Assembly: GCF_009733845.1 (NCBI RefSeq)
Contig: NZ_WNXZ01000004.1
Coordinates: 307,566-371,565 of the forward strand
Length of the DNA: 64,000 nucleotides
Direction of reading: 5' to 3'
Source: Pseudactinotalea terrae
Lineage (GTDB): Bacteria; Actinomycetota; Actinomycetes; Actinomycetales; Beutenbergiaceae
This document shows positions 42,395 to 51,658 of the stretch, one piece after another (positions within the stretch are counted from its first letter, which is position 1; the number at the start of each line of letters is the position of its first letter). The position numbers were made by a program, and so were the translations under genes. The notes below the pieces were generated by a model. It saw only the letters and a program-made list of their open reading frames with translations. It had not been told where the DNA came from and did not search any database.

Positions 42395-45270
42395 CGCTGG
42401 ATCGTCCCTTCCGTCAGTGACAGCCGCAGGTGCAGCTCGACCGGTCGTGGGTGCAGCCGGTGCTGGGGCAGCACGCCCGGTCCGCACGCCGCGGTGCCGA
42501 CGCCGTGCACCGCCGCGTTGAGCGACAGCACCAGCCGGTCGGTCGTGGGCAGCTCGTCCGGGTGATCCGCTGCATCGATCTCACGATCGCTCCAGGGCCG
42601 CAGCGAGAAGGCGAACGGCTGTCCGGCGATCTGCAGCGTCTGCTCGCCGTGCTCGATCCACAGCGCGCGGACGTCGCTGCGCAGCCCGTTGTCCTGGGGC
42701 CGCAGGTAGTGCTCCTGGAGGTCGGCCACGGTGCCGCCGAACCAGCCCAGCCGCATGCCCGATCCGGTGTCCGGATAGGTCTGGCCGAAGCCGCGCCCGA
42801 ACCAGCGCACACGCGTGTCGAGCCCCAGACCGGGCAGCTCGAGGTCCAGGCCGATGCGCGGCAGCGTCGCCTCGACGGGCAACAGCCCGAACGGGACCAG
42901 GCGGGTGTCGAGGTGCAGCACACCCTCGTGCTGGCGGAGCCGGGTGGACTCGGCGAAGCCGACATCCCGGGCGGCGCGACCCCAGCGCCGGCGGATGTCG
43001 ACGGCGTCGCCCTCTCGTTCCAGCGCCACCATCCGGCCGGCGGGGGCGTACAGGAACATCTCGGCCCAGTCGGCGGCGTCCGAGGTGTCGCCGAGCTCGA
43101 CCATCCGCACCGCGCGGTCGTTGTCGGTCGGGGCGCGCCAGGCGCCCAGCGTCGGTCCGTCGAGGCGGACCCCCGCCGCCGTCAAGGAGTCGTCCTCGAC
43201 CTGCCAGCGGTGCGGCCGTGCCGCGCGGAGGGCGGGCGTGCCGAGCAGCTGCTGCCCGAACGCGATCTCGTGACCCGCCGGTGCCCAGGTGGCCGGCTGC
43301 GCGAGGCGAGCCACCACGGTGACGAGCGCTGCGCCGTCGGGCACACTCAGCGGGACGCGCGCACGCTCCCCGGGCAGGAGCACGGGCACGGTGAGCGGCT
43401 CCTCGGTGACGGCGCCCGAGCCGTCGGACCACTGCGCCACGAAGGTCAGCGCCGAGGTGTCGGCGACGTCGTAGCGGTTGACGAGGCTCACGGCGCCCGC
43501 GTCAACGGTGACGTCGATCGGCGCGTAGGCCGCCTTGAGATCGGTCAGACCCGGGCGCGGCCGGCGGTCGGGGCCGAGGAGGCCGTCGGCCACGAAGTTG
43601 CCGTCGTGGACGACCTCACCGAAGTCCCCGCCGTAGCCGTACCGGAGGCTCCCGTTCGGGGCGGTGGTGGCGATGCCGTGCTCGATCCACTCCCAGACGA
43701 ACCCGCCCTGCAGCCGCGGATAGGTGCGGAACAGCTCCTCGTACTCGCGCAGCCCACCCGGCCCGGTGCCCATCGCGTGCGCGTACTCGACCAGGATGAA
43801 CGGCTTGCTCGCGAGCGCGGCGGCCTCGGCACGGCTGCGCTCCCCGACGATGTGGCTGCCGGTCCCGCTGCCGGTGCCAGCGTTCGGGTCGAACCGCCCG
43901 ATCCGCGCGAGCACGTCGACGGGGGTGTACATCAGGCTCATCACGTCGGAGTGCTCGAAGGAGTAGTCGCGCTCGTAGTGGATGGGGCGGGTGTCGTCGA
44001 GGGCGAGCGCGGCGGCGCGCATCGAGGCGATGTTGCGGCCCGCGCCGCTCTCGTTGCCCAGCGACCACATGATCACACTGGGATGGTTGCGGTCGCGCGC
44101 GACCATGCGCTGCATCCGGTCGACCAGCGCCGCCTCGAACGCGGGGTCGTCGACCGGGTTGGCGCGGTCGCCGACCTCGACGAAGCCGTGGCTCTCGAAG
44201 TCGGCCTCGTCGATCACCCAGAGGCCGAGCTCGTCGGCGAGGTCGAGGAGGCCGGGCAGCGGCGGGTAGTGGGCGGTCCGGACCGCGTTGACGTTGTGCT
44301 GCTTCATGAGGAGCAGGTCGGTGCGGACCTCGTCGAGGGTGACGGCGCGGCCGCGCTCGGGGTGGTGGTCGTGCCGGTTGACGCCACGGAACCGCAGCGG
44401 CACACCGTTGACGCGCAGCTGGGCATCGACGATGTCGATGGTGCGGAAGCCGATCGGCAGCGTCACCCGCTCGCCGGAGGTCTCGACGACGAGCTCGTAC
44501 AGATGCGGGTCCTCGGCGGACCAGGGCCGGATCGCGGGGATGCTCACGGGCCGGCCGGGGCGGATCTCGACATCGAGACCGGTGAGCCGGAGGCGCGGTG
44601 CCGGGTCCTCGGAGTCGACGTCGACCGTGAGGGTGCCGGTGCCGGTCGTGTGGTCGAAGTCGGCGCGGACGCGGACGTCGTCGACGCCCTGCGCCGGGCG
44701 CAGCAGCACGGCCACCGGGCGGAAGATGCCCGAGAGCCACCACATGTCCTGGTCCTCGAGGTAGCTGCCCGTGCTCCACTGGACGACGCGGACGCGCAGG
44801 TCATTGCTGCCCGGGCGTGCGTGCTCGGTCACGTCGAGCTCGTGGGTGTTGCGGCTGCCCTTGGTGTCACCGATATAGGCGCCGTTGAACCAGATGGCGG
44901 CGGCGCTGTCGATGCCGTCGAACCGCAGCAGCACGCGCAGGCCGTCGAGGTCGGCGGGCAGGTCGACCTCGCGCTGGTAGTCACCGGCGGGGTTCACATC
45001 CGGCACGTGCGGCGGGTCGACCGGGAACGGGTACCTGGCGTTCGTGTACGCGGGGGAGCCGTAGCCCTGCAGCTGCCACATCCCGGGCACCGCGATCAGG
45101 TCGTCGCCGACCTCGGGGACCTCCGGCGCACGGTCGGCGCGCGGGTGGTAGCTGAACCGCCAGTCACCGCTGAGGTCGATCTCGACGGCGTCGCTGGCCA
45201 GGCGTGCGCGCGGGGCGAGGGTGCCCTGCCCCGGCCCGCAGGAGGTGATGATCGTGGTGGTGGGTAACAT
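42391..45270 (-). CDS. GH2 beta-galactosidase (LacZ type)
   Basis: 959 residues from the ATG at 45270. The order is jelly-roll sugar-binding domain, immunoglobulin-like domain, TIM barrel (RGVNRHDHHPERGRAVTLDE; IMWSLGNESGAG with the acid/base Glu; FILVEYAHAMG with the nucleophile), then the C-terminal small-chain domain (DFGEVVHDGNF and later). This is a full-length LacZ architecture. An AAACGTTT operator lies 11-18 bp upstream. It is followed by GH42 in the same operon, giving two unrelated beta-galactosidases. Confidence 0.95.
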   Translation of the reverse strand: MLPTTTIITSCGPGQGTLAPRARLASDAVEIDLSGDWRFSYHPRADRAPEVPEVGDDLIAVPGMWQLQGYGSPAYTNARYPFPVDPPHVPDVNPAGDYQREVDLPADLDGLRVLLRFDGIDSAAAIWFNGAYIGDTKGSRNTHELDVTEHARPGSNDLRVRVVQWSTGSYLEDQDMWWLSGIFRPVAVLLRPAQGVDDVRVRADFDHTTGTGTLTVDVDSEDPAPRLRLTGLDVEIRPGRPVSIPAIRPWSAEDPHLYELVVETSGERVTLPIGFRTIDIVDAQLRVNGVPLRFRGVNRHDHHPERGRAVTLDEVRTDLLLMKQHNVNAVRTAHYPPLPGLLDLADELGLWVIDEADFESHGFVEVGDRANPVDDPAFEAALVDRMQRMVARDRNHPSVIMWSLGNESGAGRNIASMRAAALALDDTRPIHYERDYSFEHSDVMSLMYTPVDVLARIGRFDPNAGTGSGTGSHIVGERSRAEAAALASKPFILVEYAHAMGTGPGGLREYEELFRTYPRLQGGFVWEWIEHGIATTAPNGSLRYGYGGDFGEVVHDGNFVADGLLGPDRRPRPGLTDLKAAYAPIDVTVDAGAVSLVNRYDVADTSALTFVAQWSDGSGAVTEEPLTVPVLLPGERARVPLSVPDGAALVTVVARLAQPATWAPAGHEIAFGQQLLGTPALRAARPHRWQVEDDSLTAAGVRLDGPTLGAWRAPTDNDRAVRMVELGDTSDAADWAEMFLYAPAGRMVALEREGDAVDIRRRWGRAARDVGFAESTRLRQHEGVLHLDTRLVPFGLLPVEATLPRIGLDLELPGLGLDTRVRWFGRGFGQTYPDTGSGMRLGWFGGTVADLQEHYLRPQDNGLRSDVRALWIEHGEQTLQIAGQPFAFSLRPWSDREIDAADHPDELPTTDRLVLSLNAAVHGVGTAACGPGVLPQHRLHPRPVELHLRLSLTEGTIQR

Positions 45271-45280
45271 CCGTGTGAGC

Positions 45281-45288
45281 AAACGTTT
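45281..45288 (-). promoter_or_regulatory. AAACGTTT LacI-type operator upstream of GH2
   Basis: The palindrome AAACGTTT within AGTAAAACGTTTGCTC (minus strand) sits 11-18 bases before the start codon. It matches the site beside the LacI gene at 33.8 kb, so that regulator may control this operon too. Confidence 0.55.
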
Positions 45289-45344
45289 TACTTCCTACTC
45301 TAGTGCCGGTGGTGACAGCGGAGCAACCGCGAGATCGTCGCTGT

Positions 45345-45382
45345 GGCACGAGATCGCCCTCGCGCGCCGACGGTCTCGTGCC
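45345..45382 (-). terminator. hairpin downstream of alpha/beta hydrolase
   Basis: GGCACGAGA (45345-45353) and TCTCGTGCC (45374-45382) are perfect inverted arms around a 20-base loop. It lies 39 bp after the hydrolase stop. There is no U-tract, so the call is tentative. Confidence 0.45.
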
Positions 45383-45420
45383 GTATCGACGTTCTCGTGG
45401 GCCAGACGGTGGCGCGGTGC

Positions 45421-46356
45421 TCACTCGGACAGCGCCTCGACGAGCGCATCGACCGTGAGCTGGCGGTAGCTGACGCCGTGGGCGTCCTGGTGGTGGCGGT
45501 CGAAGTAGTCCCGCGAGCCCATGTGCTTCATGGGCCCGATGGTGCGCAGCGTGATCCGGCCCGCGTGCACCGCCTTGTGCCAGTCGGACAGCGGCGCGGT
45601 GGGCCAGCGCCCGGGGAACACGAGCGGGCCGAGGTGGTGCGTGCTGTCCCGAGAGCCGTAGAAATGCCACACGTGCTGCACGCGCTGCAGCGAGGGGTCG
45701 TCGCTGAGCACGCCGCCGATCGAGATCACGGAGACCGGGACCCCGAGCGCGGCGAGATACCAGCAGCTGCCGAGCGCGATCTGGCCGCCGCCGCTGTAAC
45801 CGATGACCGTGACCGGGCGCCGCTCCTGCCAGTCGTAGCCGTGCCGGGTCAGCGACTCGGCGATCTCCTGTGCGACGGCGAGGTTGTACGTCGGGCCGTA
45901 ACGGGGGTCGGCCGAGACCAGCACCCGGAGCGCGTTGCGTAGGTTGATGAGGTACGAGGCGGTCTTGGCCACCGGGATCCGCTGCAACCGCTGGAGCCGC
46001 TTCCAGAACCAGGTCGTCGCGCGCTGCGTCAGCCCCCGGTTGTCGACCGCGTACGGGAAGACGTCAGCGGCGACCACCATGTCGGGGAGTCGCTCGAGCA
46101 CGGCGTCGAGGACCGCCTGCTCGCGGCGCGAGCCGGTGGTGCCGTCGACGGCGCCGATCCCCGAGAGGTACACCACGAAGCGGCGAGGCTGCGGGGAGAG
46201 CACGGCTCCGCCGTCGGCCTCGATCTCGGCGCGGGTGAGCTCTCCCAGCACCTCGTCGTCGCTGCGGCGGCTCCACCAGCGCAACGACTCCAGCGGTGCG
46301 AGGAACGCGAACGCGAGCAGCAGGGCGACCCCGCCGGCGACCAGCATGCTGATCAC
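45421..46356 (-). CDS. alpha/beta hydrolase with N-terminal membrane anchor
   Basis: 311 residues from a GTG overlapping the Yip1 stop (GTGA), with AGGAGAA upstream. A single hydrophobic segment (MLVAGGVALLLAFAFLAPL) anchors the protein. The body has FVVYLSGIGAVDG and VIGYSGGGQIALGS, where the Ser of GYSGG is the probable nucleophile. SRDSTHHLGPL and a late His complete a possible catalytic triad. The substrate is unknown. It pairs with a Yip1-like membrane protein. Confidence 0.75.
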   Translation of the reverse strand: MISMLVAGGVALLLAFAFLAPLESLRWWSRRSDDEVLGELTRAEIEADGGAVLSPQPRRFVVYLSGIGAVDGTTGSRREQAVLDAVLERLPDMVVAADVFPYAVDNRGLTQRATTWFWKRLQRLQRIPVAKTASYLINLRNALRVLVSADPRYGPTYNLAVAQEIAESLTRHGYDWQERRPVTVIGYSGGGQIALGSCWYLAALGVPVSVISIGGVLSDDPSLQRVQHVWHFYGSRDSTHHLGPLVFPGRWPTAPLSDWHKAVHAGRITLRTIGPMKHMGSRDYFDRHHQDAHGVSYRQLTVDALVEALSE

Positions 46357-47012
46357 GGGCGCTTCTCCTGACGCTCGAGCGGCACGAACGTGGCGCCGGT
46401 GAGGATGTCCTTGGCGGTCACGAGGCTCGCGTGACCGGTCGCGAGGGTCCACGCGCGCGAGGTGAGCGCGGCGACGGGTCGGGCGAGCATCCGGGAGACG
46501 AACTGGCTGAGGAACCAGCCACCGATCCCGATCGCGAGGGCGGCCCAGCGGCCGACGCCGAGCACCGGGGAGAGCAGTGCGACCAGGCAGAGCACGCTCC
46601 AGATCTCCAGCAGCCGCCCGATGCCGAGACCGAGGTGCGGGATGAACATGAGGAAGCTGAGGGCGAGCGGTGCGAGCGCGAAGAGGTAGGTGATCGCGAT
46701 CATCGCGCCGTCGATCCGGCCCTGTGTGACAGCCCAGGCGGCGAAGGCGATGACGGTGGCCGACAGCATCCGCAGCAGCGCCATGAACACCGCGCCCATC
46801 GCCATGCCGGCGAGCATGCGCAGCCCGCTGACCCGGTTGATGGTGAACACGACAGCGTTCCCGATCATGATCGACAGCCCAGCCAGGACGGCCACACCGA
46901 CCGCCGGTGCCCACATGGCCTCGTCCGGATCGCTCAGCCGTGCGGGCGCGCGAAAGGCCCAGACGTCGCCGACGGCGGCGAACACGGCGGACAGCAGCTC
47001 CAGCACGGACAT
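46353..47012 (-). CDS. Yip1-like membrane protein
   Basis: 219 residues from the ATG at 47012, which has AAGG eight bases upstream. Five or so hydrophobic segments follow (AVGVAVLAGLSIMIGNAVVF; GMAMGAVFMALLRMLSATVI; ITYLFALAPLALSFLMF; LLEIWSVLCLVALLSPVLG). The pattern suits the bacterial Yip1 family. The function is unknown. It forms an operon with the anchored hydrolase. Confidence 0.7.
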   Translation of the reverse strand: MSVLELLSAVFAAVGDVWAFRAPARLSDPDEAMWAPAVGVAVLAGLSIMIGNAVVFTINRVSGLRMLAGMAMGAVFMALLRMLSATVIAFAAWAVTQGRIDGAMIAITYLFALAPLALSFLMFIPHLGLGIGRLLEIWSVLCLVALLSPVLGVGRWAALAIGIGGWFLSQFVSRMLARPVAALTSRAWTLATGHASLVTAKDILTGATFVPLERQEKRP

Positions 47013-47127
47013 CGGGCCCATCCTTGCCTGTCGGCGGGCGCACCGACAGCCGGTGAGGGCGCGGGTTCGACCTGTGGCGCCGCGGTCGCACCGCAGGCCT
47101 ACCCGCTCCCGGTGCCAAGATGGGACC

Positions 47128-48198
47128 GTGAGCACCTCCACCCCCAACCGCGCCGACATCCAGAAGTGGCGCCGGTACCTGGCCGAGGAGCGCGCCGAGG
47201 CCGCGGTGTACCGCGAGCTCGCGGACCGCAAGGAGGGCGAGGAGCGCGCGATCCTCAACGAGCTGGCGATCGCCGAGCAGCGTCACGCCGAGCACTGGGA
47301 GCAGCTCCTCGGGCCCAAGATCGGGCTGCCGCTGCGCCCGTCGGTGCGCTCCCGCATGCTCACGTGGCTGGCAGGCCGGTTCGGCTCGGTGTTCGTGCTC
47401 GCGCTCGCGCAGCGGGCCGAGTCACGGTCCGCGTACTCGACCGACGACCACGCCACCCCCGCGATGGCCGCCGACGAGCAGATCCACGAGGAGGTCGTCC
47501 GTTCGCTGGCACAGCGCGGGCGGGCGCGCATCTCCGGGACGTTCCGGGCCGCCGTCTTCGGCATGAACGACGGCCTGGTCTCGAACCTCGCGCTCGTGCT
47601 CGGCATCGGGGCGGCAGGCACCAGCCGGGCGACGATCCTGCTGACCGGGCTCGCCGGGCTGCTCGCGGGTGCGCTCTCGATGGGGGCGGGGGAGTACGTC
47701 TCGGTGCGGTCGCAGCGCGAGCTGCTGGCCGCCTCGACGCCGAGCCCGAAGACGCACGGCGTGCTGCCCGACCTCGACGTCGACGCCAACGAGCTCGCCC
47801 TGGTCTACCGGGCGCGCGGCATGAGACCCGAGGAAGCCGCGCAACGCGCACAGGAGCGGCTCGCCGCCGCGCTCGGCGGCGCCGACCCGGAGCGCCACGA
47901 GGGGCCCGCCCACGAGGAGGTGGGATCCGCCTGGGGCGCCGCGATCTCCAGCTTCCTCTTCTTCTCCTCGGGTGCGCTGATCCCCGTGCTGCCCTACCTC
48001 TTCGGGCTCGAGGGCCTGACGGCGGTGCTCACCGCAGCCGGCCTCGTGGGGGCTGCGCTGCTGGTCACCGGAGCGGTCGTGGGCGTGCTCTCGGGCGGGC
48101 CGCCGCTTCTCCGCGCGGTTCGCCAGCTGGGGATCGGCTGGGGTGCAGCGGCAGCGACCTACGCCCTCGGCCTGCTGTTCGGGACGACGCTCGGCTGA
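47128..48198 (+). CDS. MbfA-like ferritin-domain / VIT1 iron transporter fusion
   Basis: 356 residues from a GTG at 47128. The N-terminal about 90 residues form a ferritin-like helix pair (YLAEERAEAAVYRELADRKE and AIAEQRHAEHWEQL) with Glu and ExxH-type iron ligands. The C-terminal VIT1/CCC1 domain shows GMNDGLVSNLALVLGIGAAG and about five membrane segments. MbfA-type proteins export or sequester iron and protect from oxidative iron stress. It stands alone, divergent from the Yip1 operon, and ends at a large hairpin. Confidence 0.88.
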   Translation: MSTSTPNRADIQKWRRYLAEERAEAAVYRELADRKEGEERAILNELAIAEQRHAEHWEQLLGPKIGLPLRPSVRSRMLTWLAGRFGSVFVLALAQRAESRSAYSTDDHATPAMAADEQIHEEVVRSLAQRGRARISGTFRAAVFGMNDGLVSNLALVLGIGAAGTSRATILLTGLAGLLAGALSMGAGEYVSVRSQRELLAASTPSPKTHGVLPDLDVDANELALVYRARGMRPEEAAQRAQERLAAALGGADPERHEGPAHEEVGSAWGAAISSFLFFSSGALIPVLPYLFGLEGLTAVLTAAGLVGAALLVTGAVVGVLSGGPPLLRAVRQLGIGWGAAAATYALGLLFGTTLG

Positions 48199-48230
48199 GC
48201 CTCGCGGCGGCCTGTCGCACCCCGGGTGCC

Positions 48231-48302
48231 GCCGAGTTCGTTGCAGACCGTCGGGTTCGCTGGGAGCACCAGGCGAACGGGACGATGTGCAACGAACTCG
48301 GC
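48231..48302. terminator. large hairpin between convergent genes, 30-bp arms
   Basis: Arms 48231-48260 and 48273-48302 match at 26 of 30 positions around a 12-base loop. The outer 15 bp, GCCGAGTTCGTTGCA, are perfect. It lies between the convergent MbfA-like and aldo/keto reductase genes and could terminate both. A near copy of the left arm occurs at 63857. Confidence 0.6.
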
Positions 48303-48375
48303 GCGGTGAGCGCACGGGGCGCGGTCGGTGGACGCGCGCGACGTGGCAACGGGCGTCACCGCCCGGGAAGGGGCG

Positions 48376-49173
48376 TCAGCGCTCCGGGGCGTCGAGCGCC
48401 GAGACGCGCGCGATCTCGTCGTCGGAGAGCTGGAAGCCGGTCACGTCGAAGTTCGAGGCGATCCGCTCGCGGTGCACGGACTTCGGGATCGCGACGACGC
48501 CGGTGTCGAGGTGCCAGCGCAGCACCACCTGGGTGGGCGTGACGCCGTGCGCGTCGGCGATCTCCCTCAGCGCCGGGTCCTCGAGGTTCGTGCGCTTGAA
48601 CGGGCTGTAGCCCTCGAGCACCACATCGCGCTCGCGGTGCGCCGCCACCAGGTCGGCGTCGAAGTCGCTCGGGCTCCAGGGGATCTGGTTGATCGACGGC
48701 GTGACTCCGGTGGCGCTGGTCAGCTCGTCGATCTGGGCGATCGAGTAGTTGCTGACGCCGATGGCGCGGGTCTTGCCGGCCTGCTGCGCGGCGATCACGT
48801 TCTCCCAGACGTCGGGGCGGGCCTCCTTGTTCGGCGGCCAGTGCACGAGCCACAGGTCGAGGTGGTCGAGCCCGAGCTTGGCCAGCGACTCGTCGATGAT
48901 CCGTGGTGCGTCATCGGCGTCGTCGGGCGGCAGCTTCGTGGTCAGGAAGATCTCCGCCCGATCGAGGCCGGAGTCGGCGATCGCGCGGCCGACCGCCTCC
49001 TCGTTGCCGTACGCGCGAGCGGTGTCGATGTGGCGGTAGCCGAGATCGAGGGCGGTGCGGACCGCCTCGTACGCCTCGGCATCGGGCGCCTGCCAGGTGC
49101 CGAGCCCGAGCAGCGGGATCTCGACGTCGGGGCGCAGGGTGGTCGTGGGGATGGCGTTCGTGTGTGAGGTCAC
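48376..49173 (-). CDS. aldo/keto reductase
   Basis: 265 residues. The full catalytic tetrad is seen: Asp and Tyr in HIDTARAYGNE, Lys in FLTTKLPP and His in LWLVHWPP. GVSNYS and IPKSVHRERIASN (NADPH site) are typical of 2,5-diketo-gluconate reductase-like AKR5 enzymes. The start is the GTG at 49173 or a GTG at 49182. It is divergent from the PIG-L gene with only about 40 bp between, leaving room for at most leaderless or overlapping promoters. Confidence 0.92.
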   Translation of the reverse strand: MTSHTNAIPTTTLRPDVEIPLLGLGTWQAPDAEAYEAVRTALDLGYRHIDTARAYGNEEAVGRAIADSGLDRAEIFLTTKLPPDDADDAPRIIDESLAKLGLDHLDLWLVHWPPNKEARPDVWENVIAAQQAGKTRAIGVSNYSIAQIDELTSATGVTPSINQIPWSPSDFDADLVAAHRERDVVLEGYSPFKRTNLEDPALREIADAHGVTPTQVVLRWHLDTGVVAIPKSVHRERIASNFDVTGFQLSDDEIARVSALDAPER

Positions 49174-49215
49174 GAACCCCACTCTGCCACCCTTCTGGTC
49201 AACTACGGTCGGGTC

Positions 49216-49956
49216 ATGGGTGAGCCTGAGCTGAAGCCGATGCCGGAGGACTGGGACAGCGCGCTGGCGATCGTCGCGCATCCGGACGACATGGAGTACG
49301 GCGCCTCAGCCGCCGTCGCACGCTGGACGGCGCAGGGCAAGACCGTCAGCTACCTCCTGGTGACGCGGGGGGAGGCGGGCATCGACACGATGGCGCCCGA
49401 GGAGACCATCCGGGTGCGTGCAGCCGAGCAGCGCGCGGCGTGCGACGCCGTCGGGGTCGAGAGCCTCGAGTACCTCGACCACCCGGACGGCACCATCCAC
49501 GACGTGATGCAGCTGCGCCGCGACGTCGCGGCCGCCGTCCGCCGGCACCGCCCGGACGTTGTGCTCACCGGCTCGCCGCGCGACTTCTTCCCCGGCGGGA
49601 TGTACAACATGGCCGACCACCGCGTGGTGGGCTACGCGGTTCTCGACGGCGTCCGCGACGCCGCCAACCGCTGGGTCTTCACCGATCTCACCGGGCCCGA
49701 CGGCGAGGTGCTCGAGCCCTGGAGCGGCGTGCGGTTCACGGCCCTGGGTGGCTCGACCGAGCCCACTCACGCCGTCGACGTCACCGACTCGATCGACGCC
49801 GGCGTCGCGTCGCTCCGTGCGCACCAGGCCTATCTCGCCGCGCTCGACTGGCACCCGGACCCGGAGGAGATGATCCGCTCCTTCGCCACCCAGGATGCCG
49901 AGCGGTTCGGCGGCAGGCTCGCGATCGCGTTCGAGGTGATCGGGCTCGCCGAGTAG
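49216..49956 (+). CDS. PIG-L family N-acetylglucosaminyl deacetylase-like protein
   Basis: 246 residues. IVAHPDDMEYGASAAVARW carries the AHPDD Zn/Asp motif (about 20-25), and TGSPRDFFPGG and MADHRVVGY give the second zinc His. Actinobacterial relatives deacetylate GlcNAc-containing molecules such as mycothiol precursors or conjugates (MshB/Mca type). The specific substrate is unknown. It stands alone between divergent and convergent neighbours. Confidence 0.88.
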   Translation: MGEPELKPMPEDWDSALAIVAHPDDMEYGASAAVARWTAQGKTVSYLLVTRGEAGIDTMAPEETIRVRAAEQRAACDAVGVESLEYLDHPDGTIHDVMQLRRDVAAAVRRHRPDVVLTGSPRDFFPGGMYNMADHRVVGYAVLDGVRDAANRWVFTDLTGPDGEVLEPWSGVRFTALGGSTEPTHAVDVTDSIDAGVASLRAHQAYLAALDWHPDPEEMIRSFATQDAERFGGRLAIAFEVIGLAE

Positions 49957-49957
49957 C

Positions 49958-51016
49958 TCAGCGGTCCTCGAGCGCCTGCCGCAGCTTGGGGGCGAGCTCA
50001 CGCCCGTCCGCGCCGGCGACCTCCGGGATCGAGGCGCTCCTCGGTGTCCACACCGTGTCGAGGTTGGCGACCGGGGTGCCGTGCGCGAGCACCTGCTCGC
50101 CCGGTGTCAGCTCGCGGATCGCGATGGCCGCCACCCGGTCCGGGTGCTCGGTCGCGAACTCGCGGTAGATCATCGGGTCGTGCTGGCCGTCGTCGCCGAC
50201 GAGCACCCACTCGATGTGGGGAAACTCCGCGCGGAGCCGCCGCAGCGCCGACCGCTTGTGCTCCTGACCGGAGCGGAACCAGCCGCTGTTCGTGGGTCCC
50301 CAGTCGGTCATCAGCAGCGCACCGGCCGGGTAGCCGCCGGTCCTGAGGACCTGTACGAGCGTCGGCAGGATGTTCCATGCCCCGGTCGACAGGTAGAACG
50401 TGGGGGCGCTGGGGTTGCGCGCGATGACCTCGTCGTACATCGCCGCCATGCCCGGCACCACCCTGCGGGCGCTGCCGTGCCGCACGAACGTGTTCCAGAC
50501 GGCGATCAAGGGCCGCGGGACCGAGGTCACCATCACGGTGTCGTCGATGTCGCTGACCAGGCCGATCGTGGCCTCGGCCCCGACGATCTGCACCCGGGCG
50601 GTCTCGGGCCGGGCGGCCCGTGCGGCGATCGTGACGTCGTGCCAGCCGGGGGCGAGGCCGTGGTCGCGGATCTCGACGTCGATGTAGCCCGAGCGGTCGG
50701 TCTTCGTGCGGTAGTCGACATCGCCGATACGCACCGTGACCGGGAGGTACCCGACCGGGGCCGTGACGTACGAGCGCCAGCCGCGGCGTGTGAAGACCGC
50801 CTCCGCCAGCTCCTCGGGCGTGGCGGCCGAGTCCGCGTTCGCCTCCGCCTCGATCCGACGCCCCAGCACCACGCGACCGAGCACCCGCACGAAGCGCTCG
50901 CCTCCGTAACCGACGTACGGGATCGTGCGGGGGCGCCACCCCCGCGTCTTGAGATAGGCGGTGAGCCGGCGATGGAACGAGTCCTCCCAGCGGGCAGCGA
51001 CGTGTGTTCCGGCCAT
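49958..51016 (-). CDS. App1-family phosphatidate phosphatase-like protein
   Basis: 352 residues. VSDIDDTVMVT (about 153-163) is the DxDxT catalytic motif of App1/DUF2183 phosphatases, followed by FYLSTGAWNI and VLVGDDGQHDPMIY, further HAD motifs. Yeast App1 dephosphorylates phosphatidate; bacterial substrates are unproven. It is divergent from UspA, with ATG at 51016. Confidence 0.85.
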   Translation of the reverse strand: MAGTHVAARWEDSFHRRLTAYLKTRGWRPRTIPYVGYGGERFVRVLGRVVLGRRIEAEANADSAATPEELAEAVFTRRGWRSYVTAPVGYLPVTVRIGDVDYRTKTDRSGYIDVEIRDHGLAPGWHDVTIAARAARPETARVQIVGAEATIGLVSDIDDTVMVTSVPRPLIAVWNTFVRHGSARRVVPGMAAMYDEVIARNPSAPTFYLSTGAWNILPTLVQVLRTGGYPAGALLMTDWGPTNSGWFRSGQEHKRSALRRLRAEFPHIEWVLVGDDGQHDPMIYREFATEHPDRVAAIAIRELTPGEQVLAHGTPVANLDTVWTPRSASIPEVAGADGRELAPKLRQALEDR

Positions 51017-51066
51017 GCCTGCCAGCGTATCGAGGTGCCGCCACCACCGCGTCGACCGACCGCCGA

Positions 51067-51081
51067 GGATGACCTTCGTCC
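51067..51081 (+). promoter_or_regulatory. inverted repeat upstream of uspA
   Basis: GGATGACCTTCGTCC is an imperfect inverted repeat about 37 bp before the UspA start. Its GGA/TCC outer bases loosely recall NarL/DosR-type response-regulator sites, which often control actinobacterial usp genes. Weak evidence. Confidence 0.25.
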
Positions 51082-51117
51082 TAGGTATTCGGCGTCCTGG
51101 CGCGGAATCATGGGGAT

Positions 51118-51579
51118 ATGAGCACCACGAGCGATGTTCGCGACACCCGCCCGATCCTCGTCGGCGTCGACGGTTCCCCGACGTCGATCCAGGCGCTGCG
51201 CACCGCAGCCCAGCTCGGTCCCGCGCTCGATCGTCCGATCCGTGCGGTCACGACGTGGGTCGTGGACCCCGGGTTCGGCGGATACGTCCCGGTCGACATG
51301 TTCGGGCCTCAGGAGATCGCCCAGGAGATCCTCGACGGCGCGCTCGACGCCGCCTTCGGAGGTGAGCCGCCCGTCGATCTGGAGGCCGCGCTCGTCTACG
51401 GGCCCGCCGCTCCCACGCTGATCGAGGAGAGCGAGCGCGCGTCGATGATGATCGTCGGCAGCCGCGGCCTCGGAGGGTTCCGCGGCATGCTGCTTGGCTC
51501 CGTCAGCGTGGCCTGCGTCCACCACGCGCACTGCCCGGTGCTGGTGATCCGGCCCGAGGACCGTACCCAGCCCGCTTGA
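51118..51579 (+). CDS. universal stress protein (UspA)
   Basis: 153 residues, single Usp domain. ILVGVDGSPTSIQALRTA at the N-terminus and GSRGLGGFRGMLLGSVS near the C-terminus match the ATP-binding G-2x-G-9x-G(S/T) pattern. CPVLVIRP closes the fold. It probably binds ATP and supports survival in stress or hypoxia. Single gene, divergent from App1. Confidence 0.93.
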   Translation: MSTTSDVRDTRPILVGVDGSPTSIQALRTAAQLGPALDRPIRAVTTWVVDPGFGGYVPVDMFGPQEIAQEILDGALDAAFGGEPPVDLEAALVYGPAAPTLIEESERASMMIVGSRGLGGFRGMLLGSVSVACVHHAHCPVLVIRPEDRTQPA

Positions 51580-51658
51580 GCAGGGGACTTCTGCCCACCG
51601 GTGACGCGGATCGCGGTCGCGCGACAGAATCCCGTCAAGGACAGGATGGGAGTCGGCG

